Assembly: GCA_963573315.1 (NCBI GenBank)
Contig: OY752147.1
Location: 1,860,001-1,924,000 of the forward strand
DNA length: 64,000 nt
Direction of reading: 5' to 3'
From: Entomortierella parvispora
Taxonomy: Eukaryota; Mortierellomycota; Mortierellomycetes; Mortierellales; Mortierellaceae
Numbering within the stretch: position 1 is the stretch's first letter; each line of letters begins with the position of its first letter. The notes under the pieces are model-generated. The model ran no database searches, was not told the DNA's origin, and saw only the letters and a program-made list of their open reading frames with translations. Positions 57,740 through 64,000 of the stretch are shown piece after piece. The position numbers were made by a program, and so were the translations under genes.

Positions 57740-58106
57740 GTAAGCCAAACTCTTGGCCAGTTCCCTGGGTAGCCTCTCCTTTGCTCTCAGATTTCAGACC
57801 TTTGTCACCCACTCAACCTCAAACGCAAAAAGGTCTTGCGGTGTGTGATAGGGTGCATGGGCGTGGGCACGGGCGTGGTGGACACACTTTCCGACTGGCA
57901 ACCTCGTTTCATGATCTTGCAACAGAGGAGGGCAAGGAAGACCCACAGTGCGCCACCTGACAAAATAATCATCCAAAGGGCGATTCAATTCTGCCTGTTC
58001 CTGGTCTTCCTTTCTTCTTATCGATGCAATTTTTGTGGTTTGCGCCGCTCGCCCGCTCCGTTGTTCTGTCGTGTGTCCCTAACCTGTAGCCCTTTCTTCC
58101 TTCCAG
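57740..58106 (+). other. Probable 5'-UTR intron
   Basis: CGAGAG then GTAAGC at 57740, and pyrimidine-rich CTTTCTTCCTTCCAG ending at 58106, 95 bp before the ATG at 58202. The donor context matches that of the SET1 leader intron. Confidence 0.55.
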
Positions 58107-58201
58107 GAGACACCACCACCGCACCACACCAGTCAGGGCATCATTGAAACGCACCCACCGTTCACTCCAGCACCCGAAGAGCGTTCACCTCGAGTATAAA
58201 A

Positions 58202-59424
58202 ATGGCAGGGGCCAGCTGGATCGGGCATGCAGCAGCATTGAGTTTGCTGTGTTTTTACGTACTCGTGTCACTTTCACTCCAGTGCGTCGATGGTGCTGCA
58301 AGCACTAGCTCATGTCCGCCTTGCGACATTGTCGATTCTATTCTCAAGCCGTGTAATACCTCGCTTGACATGGATACATGGCCAGGCACGCTAGTCTACC
58401 AGTAAGTACCTGTCCCTCGAGCATCGAAATTATAACACCCCCTCGCACGCATACCCAGTCAAGATGGGAACGACCAACCGTCGCAGCTTGATGCAGTACA
58501 ACACTGATGACCAAATGTCCCAAGGGTGCAGCTCTTTGACGAAATCTTTTTTTTCTCTATTCCCAGACCAACACAGGCACAAGCGCCATGTGGATGCAAC
58601 CAAAACTACTATGATCAGATCGTGTCTTGCCTGAGTTGCCAATCCTCTAGTTCCGCGCACTATTCTGTCAAGGCTCAGTCTGATTACGAGTTGGTTTGTA
58701 CATCTTTCAACCAGCCTTGGCAGCAAATCTACGTGCCAGGACAAAGCGCCACTGCATCTTCGACCGCAACTACAGGAGCCGCATCATCCACAATATCGAC
58801 ATTGCCATCTGGAGGAGCGACTGGCGAGAAAAGCTCGCAATCAAGTAATCTCTCCTCTGGCGCCTTGGCCGGAATGTAAGTGATCTCTCTCCCCTCTCTC
58901 TCCCCTCCTCTTTGTCCAGGGACCTGAGCCCCTGTACTAAAATGGTGTACAATTTGATGTATTTACCGTTCCTTGTCTTCCATACTTCTTTAATTTCTTT
59001 TGCTAGCATCGTATCTGCAATTGCCCTTGTTGTCGCACTTTCAGTCGCCGCCTATGTCATTAGCCGACGCAGGAGAGATAGACGGAAGCAAATGTACGAC
59101 ACTCAATACAAGTACAACGATCCCCATCATCGCGATTCATATGCGGAATCGGGACTTCCGCAATATACCGGTATCACCTCTGTTCATCCAATGTCGTAAG
59201 TGGAGAGGGCGGCTTTCTTTTACGCTTGTTGAGTAGATCTGTCTTGTTTACTAACTCCACCCTTCTTCTTGTTGCTTTTCAGAAACTTGAGGGTGATGAA
59301 CCCGGACAGCGACGACGAAGGAAACGAGACTGGTCGAATCCCAGGTCACAAGCAGGAACCCTCGTTCGAGGTGAACCGCACAGCCTCGCCAGGCTGGCGC
59401 CGGGGTAGTTTTGACGACGATTAA
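58202..59424 (+). CDS. Cys-rich single-pass membrane protein, possible wall sensor
   Basis: Exons 58202-58401, 58567-58875, 59007-59195 and 59283-59424 close to 279 residues. A signal peptide (hydrophobic LSLLCFYVLVSLSLQC) precedes a compact ectodomain with Cys pairs SSCPPCDIVD, CGCNQNYYDQIVSCLSC and YELVC. A Ser/Thr-rich stalk of about 50 residues follows, then one membrane helix (VSAIALVVALSVAAYVI) with a stop-transfer cluster RRRRDRRK. The cytosolic tail has Tyr-rich MYDTQYKYNDPHH and an acidic end. The layout (Cys domain, mucin-like stalk, helix, short tail) resembles WSC/Mid2-type wall-stress sensors, but the Cys domain is not one I recognise. TATA box and leader intron lie upstream. Confidence 0.8.
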
Positions 59425-59986
59425 GTCGCAGGAGCATGATACTACCATTTCTTGCACATAGTATGTATATAAGATCCACAAAAAGAAAGGAATAAAAAGT
59501 CTCGCGTTGTATATCATTATCCCGGATGGACCGTAGACAGGATTGTTCAAACCCTCACTACGGCCCGCAGTGTTTGCGCTGGGATAGGTTTATTTCCCCA
59601 CAAATCCTCAGAACACAGAACAACAAAAAGCACGAACCGATTCACGGCCAGCAGGAGCCGTTGTGAGATGGCACGGCTATAATTTTTCCTTGTTCTACAC
59701 TCAAAGTGAAGAGGGCAAACAAAACAAAGCAACAAAGAGGGTCAAAGAACAGTCATCGAGCTATGGGTCGGTCGGTCGAGTTTCGTTTGGGTCGTTCAGC
59801 AGCTCGGGTGTGTTTGCTGCCCCGAGAGTACACAGATGGAAAAAGAAAACCCACCACTCATAAAGCGAACGCTTTCCCCTCCATTCCCTCTTCTTCTCTT
59901 CTTCATCTTTTCTCTTCCCTACCTCCTTCACCCGTCTTTTCCTCCTCTCCCCCCACAACTTTTTCCTTTTCTGAATACTAATCTCA
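59425..59986. other. Intergenic/promoter region of the MFE-2 gene
   Basis: 562 bp, with a C/T-rich leader from 59870 to 59965 and a TATAATTT at about 59679. Nothing else is seen. Confidence 0.45.
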
Positions 59987-62430
59987 ATGACTGAAAATCT
60001 TCGTTTCGATGGACGCGTCGTAATTGTGACGGGTGCCGGTGGCGGACTCGGCCGATCCCACGCCTTGGCCTTTGGCGCCCGCGGTGCCTCGGTCGTCGTT
60101 AATGATCTCGGTGGATCCCATACCGGTGAGGGAGCGTCGACCAGGGCTGCGGATGTGGTCGTGGAAGAGATTCGAGCCGCTGGTGGCAAGGCCGTCGCCA
60201 ACTATGACTCTGTCCTGGACGGTGACAAGATTGTGGAAACAGCCATGAAGGCCTTTGGACGTGTCGATATCGTCATCAACAACGCCGGTATTCTCAAGGA
60301 CGTTTCCTTTGCGAGAATGACGGATCAACAGTGGGACATCATTTTCCAAGTTCACGTTCATGGTGCTTACAAGGTCACCAGGGCCGCATGGCCCATCTTC
60401 AAGAAGCAAAAGTTTGGTCGTATCATCAACACCAGTAAGTGGGGGGCACACCCTCGCCTGGCCTACCTTTTCACTGTTTCTCAGTGAGGTGGGCTATCAT
60501 CGTATTGAGAGTCTCTCGGAAAACTCACCTTTGCTCATCTCAATTGGCTCATAGCTTCCGCTGCTGGTATCTACGGCAACTTTGGTAAAAAAGTGTTCTT
60601 GAATATCAGAAATTGACATTGTCAAAGCAGCCTCATTAACTCAAACGGATATGACTTGTAGGTCAGGCCAACTACTCTGCTGCCAAGCTCGCCCTCGTCG
60701 GTTTCACCCAAACCCTCGCTCTTGAAGGCAAGAAGGACAACATCTACAGCAATGTCATTGCCCCCATGGCTGCCTCCCGTATGACCGAGACCGTCCTCCC
60801 CCCAGACATGCTCGCCTCGCTAAAGCCCGAGATGGTCACTCCTTTGGTAGAGTATCTCTGCCACGAGAACTCGACCGAGAATGGTTCCATCTTTGAAGTC
60901 GGTGCCGGCTACGTCGGAAAGCTCCGCTGGGAGCGTGCCGGAGGCCATGGTTTCCCCATTAACAAGACCTTGTTGCCTGAGCAAATCCAGGAGCGCTGGG
61001 ACAAGATCACCAACTTTGAGGATGGTCGCGCCACCCACCCAACCTCGACGCAAGAATCCATGGAAGGAATCATTGCCAACTTTGAGAACACTGCTGGCGA
61101 TACCACTACTGGTACCGATCGCCCCCGTGTCGTCTCTGAGGATGGAAGGGTCGATGTGGATGCCGCCAAATCCCTGACGTTTGGATCTGAGACGTTTGAG
61201 TATGTCGAGCGCGATGTGATCCTCTACAACCTCGGTGTTGGCGCAACCCGCAAGGATTTGCACCTTGTCTACGAGAACTCTGAGAACTTTACCGCCGTCC
61301 CTACGTTCGGAGTCATTCCTTCGTTTACGGCCATGAACGCTGTTCCCTTTGGCGATATCCTCCCCTCGTTCAACCCCATGATGCTCCTTCATGGTGAACA
61401 GTATCTCGAGATCATCAAGCCGTTCCTCTCCCATGGCAAGTTGATTTCGACTCCCTATGTCGTTGATATCCTCGACAAGGGCAAAGGTTGTGTTGCCACC
61501 ATTGGTGTGAAGACCACAGATGAGAACGGTGACGATATCTGCATCAACGAATTCACAATGTTCATACGTGGTGCTGGCAACTTTGGAGGAAAGAAAGAAG
61601 GTGCCGACCGCGGCGCCTCCACTGCCGTGAACCAGACACCCAGTCGCAAGCCCGATCACGTCGTTCAAGAAAAGACCCACGAGGACCAGGCGGCGCTCTA
61701 CCGTCTTTCGGGCGACTGGAACCCTCTTCACATTGATCCAGAGATGGCCGCGGTCGGAGGCTTTGACATCCCCATCTTGCACGGTCTTTGCTCATTCGGC
61801 ATTGCAGGCAAACACATCTTCAACACCTATTGCAGCAACGATGCCAACAGCTTCAAGAACATCAAGGTCCGCTTCGCGAAGACCGTGAACCCAGGCGAGA
61901 CCCTGGAGACGTCCATGTGGCGTGAGGGCAACAAGGTCATTTTCCAGGTCCGTGCCGTCGAGCGCGATGTTATTGTGATTTCCAACGCAGCCGTTGAACT
62001 CCAGGGTGAGGCCTTGAAGTCAGCTCCAGCCGCCCAAACGGCCTCGGCCCCCACTTCCGGTGGTGCCTTCAAGTCGGACGCTGTCTTTGAGCAAATCAAA
62101 GCCGGCATTGAGGCTATGTCGTCCGCGGAGCGCCAGACCCAGGTCAAGAAAGTCAAAGGTATCTTCCAATTCGATATCACCAACGATTCCGGTCAAACAG
62201 CGACTTACCACGTTGATCTCAAGAATGGCGAGGGTCGCGTTGGTTCTGGACCAGCTTCTGCCAAGCCCGATGTGGTGATCAGCGTGAAGGATGATGTCTT
62301 TCTGGACCTGGCCTCTGGCAAGGCCAACGCTCAAAAGTTATTCATGTCGGGTGGTATTAAAGTCAAGGGTCAGGTCATGCTCGCCACCAAGCTTGGTGAT
62401 ATCTTGAAGGCCAACAAGTCCAAGTTGTAA
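59987..62430 (+). CDS. Peroxisomal multifunctional enzyme type 2 (single SDR + hydratase-2 + SCP2)
   Basis: Beta-oxidation enzyme: (3R)-hydroxyacyl-CoA dehydrogenase plus 2-enoyl-CoA hydratase 2. Exons 59987-60434, 60555-60584 (30 nt) and 60662-62430 close to 748 residues. The SDR domain (about 1-290) has the [10 protein letters not shown] nucleotide loop, NNAG and catalytic Tyr164/Lys168 in YSAAK. The hydratase-2 domain (about 310-600) has the hot-dog motif [19 protein letters not shown]. An SCP2 sterol-carrier domain (about 630-745) follows, and the peroxisomal signal SKL ends the protein. Classical fungal Fox2 has two SDR domains and no SCP2, whereas this is the animal-type order and length. 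AATAAA lies at about 62473. Confidence 0.95.
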
Positions 62431-63402
62431 ATCGTTGTCCCTCTCCAATCCCCTTCGCGCGCGCAAAGCGAAAATAAATAATGTATTTTTCATATCCAAT
62501 CATCCTTGTTGCTTTGCAGCGAATGGAAGCGGATCAAATTTGCTCGGCGACATTTGATCCGCATTCACTAAGGCGCGAAGACGAAAACGAGTATGATGGC
62601 TGTTACCAAGCTGGAACCACAAGGTGGACTTGGTAGTCAAGAGAAGGCGGCATGGCAGTCAGCCGATTGAGTGTTTCACCAGATAGAGAGGACTTGTTGG
62701 TTGGGTCCAAAGCGACCATGACGCGTCCAACGGAGTTCCGTTCATTTCCTTCCTTCAGGTGAGAGAGAAGCTGCTGGATCACACCTGCCCGTCGATGACG
62801 GCAAGTTAAGGAGACAGGAAAGAAGGAGACAACGTTCTCTCCCTACGATGATGACATGGTCTAGTCTACACCATCACCAGAAGTGGGAGCAAGTGAGCAC
62901 ACTGCTGTGGAGGGAGCATGGGCGTGTGAACAATTGATTTGCCTAGGCTGACGCAACGCTCTGACACGCGGCTCTGCCCGGAAACACGAAGAACAGGAAA
63001 AGGAACAAAACAGAAGAAAAAAAAGAGGCGCGCTCTGGCCTTGTGCGTCTTCGAGTGGTTGTGGTGGTGTCCTTGTGTCCATCTTTCCTTCTTTCTATCG
63101 GCCTTCTTTCCCCTCCCTCTCGTCGCAGCCCTTCCCTCTTTTCTCTGCTCCCTAACCTTTATTCCAGCTCGACCTGATTCCCATCTCCATTGCCTCCCCA
63201 TTCGCCTCCTCATTCTATTAAAATAAAGACGCACCCGTCCTTTGTCCATTCTTTCCCACACTCCCTTCCACGCTCTCTTCCTCAACGGCTCTGCAGAGCG
63301 GACGCTCCCCCTTCCTTCCACTCCCGAGGAAAAACGACCGACGCACAAACAAAAAGACCCTTCCGCTCCCAAAACTGCTGTGACCCTTGGACCCTTGCAA
63401 CC
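62431..63402. other. Intergenic region downstream of MFE-2
   Basis: Holds the MFE-2 polyadenylation signal (about 62473), then, from about 63060, a C/T-rich leader for the gene at 63403. No coding region is seen. Confidence 0.45.
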
Positions 63403-64000
63403 ATGTTGCACATCACTCCCATTTCAAGACCCGACCGGTTCCTGAACGAAGAGATGCCCTTTGTGAATGTAAGGAGAAGAATGCATGCAGATGCAAACGT
63501 CTTCTCTCTCTCTCTCTCACTCTGTCCCTGCAGGAACACAAAAAACTCACCGGACGCGTTTCCTTTTTTTTTATTTCATGCTAGACCACGGGAAGCATGA
63601 ACTTCAGTTTGACTTCGCCCGGGCTTTTACAGCTTGAATCCTATCAAAAGACCCTCAAGTCTCTCATCCAGGTCCTACAAGCTATTCACGAAAATAACGT
63701 CAAAGCCAGTCAAAAGAAACACCCCGGTAATGGTGAAGACAAGCCAGAAGAGTCCGTGGCAGCGTCAAATGGAAACAAGTCGACGCTCGAGGTGTCTTTC
63801 AGGTCCGGAGGCGTGTTTGTGTTGGACCTGTCCGTGATACCCAGCCAAGCATACCCTCTTACGTTTTTGTCCACTTCCTTGTCAACCTCACCGACAGAGG
63901 TCGGGCCCGGGGGCAGTGGCGACCATGGAGTGGCACTGTATTTTATCTATCTGCCCTTGAACCCCATAACCCATCCGATTCAATGCCAGTTATCGGCGCG
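63403..64000 (+). CDS. Unrecognised gene, 5' part (runs off right edge)
   Basis: ATG at 63403. Exon 1 63403-63468 encodes MLHITPISRPDRFLNEEMPF, ending in a GTAAGG donor. Exon 2 starts at 63585 after GCTAG and stays open to the window end, in phase. It contains FSLTSPGLLQLESYQKTLKS and a helical LIQVLQAIHENNVKA, a polar loop, LEVSFRSGGVFVLDLSVIP and GVALYFIYLPLNP. The visible 160 residues look globular and cytosolic or nuclear, with no signal peptide. I do not recognise the family. Confidence 0.65.

Noticed and set aside
60820-61782. 320-codon minus-strand frame opposite MFE-2
   Set aside because: Antisense shadow caused by codon bias; the plus strand encodes conserved hydratase motifs.

Overview
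The window reads as nuclear DNA of a filamentous, early-diverging fungus. Mucoromycota, and within it the Mortierellaceae, is my best guess. Genes are dense and on both strands. Most have several short introns (about 60-150 bp) with GT-AG ends and CTAAC-like branch points. Pyrimidine-rich leaders and simple repeats separate them. The placement rests on gene content and style (a beta-1,3-glucan synthase beside a GH72 enzyme, a COMPASS Set1, a fused pseudouridine-catabolism enzyme, a single-SDR MFE-2 with an SCP2 tail) and was not tested by any search. Exon coordinates below were read by hand. Where frames close exactly I say so.

Layout. 1-1242 holds the 5' part of a minus-strand gene that leaves the window. 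4177-15886 is a cell-wall block: a small secreted double-psi beta-barrel protein, an FKS-type glucan synthase (minus strand, three exons) and a GPI-type GH72/X8 glucanosyltransferase. 16.4-23.3 kb carries ribosomal protein S27, an ER-type membrane-anchored low-complexity protein and a Ulp2/SENP6-7-like SUMO protease with many exons. 23.4-29.8 kb (minus) has the Golgi tether subunit COG8 and a cationic amino-acid transporter whose first intron is 1.29 kb. 30.6-31.4 kb holds a frameshifted TAF4 C-terminal region with a 125-bp tandem duplication. 32.4-35.4 kb has divergent prohibitin-2 and SmB, followed by a long disordered protein at 35.9-38.0 kb. 38.2-41.5 kb (minus) is a PsuG-PsuK fusion.

42-43.5 kb is unusual. 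A block of degenerate GAGTCGA motifs is followed by two identical tRNA-Pro(AGG) genes in a 159-bp inverted repeat. 43.9-52.7 kb has a PRA1-family protein, SET1 and THO subunit Tex1/THOC3. 52.7-57.3 kb is gene-poor with diverged internal repeats. 58.2-62.4 kb has a Cys-rich single-pass membrane protein and the peroxisomal multifunctional enzyme. The window ends inside an unrecognised plus-strand gene at 63403.

Functionally, the glucan synthase makes the polymer that the GH72 enzyme elongates and branches, and the barrel protein may bind or loosen wall polymers. SET1, SmB, THOC3, TAF4, the SUMO protease and S27 are core gene-expression machinery. COG8, PRA1 and the transporter belong to membrane traffic and uptake. 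No clearly undescribed multi-gene system is evident. The strongest anomalies are the palindromic tRNA pair, the TAF4 locus, and the unusual intron arrangements.
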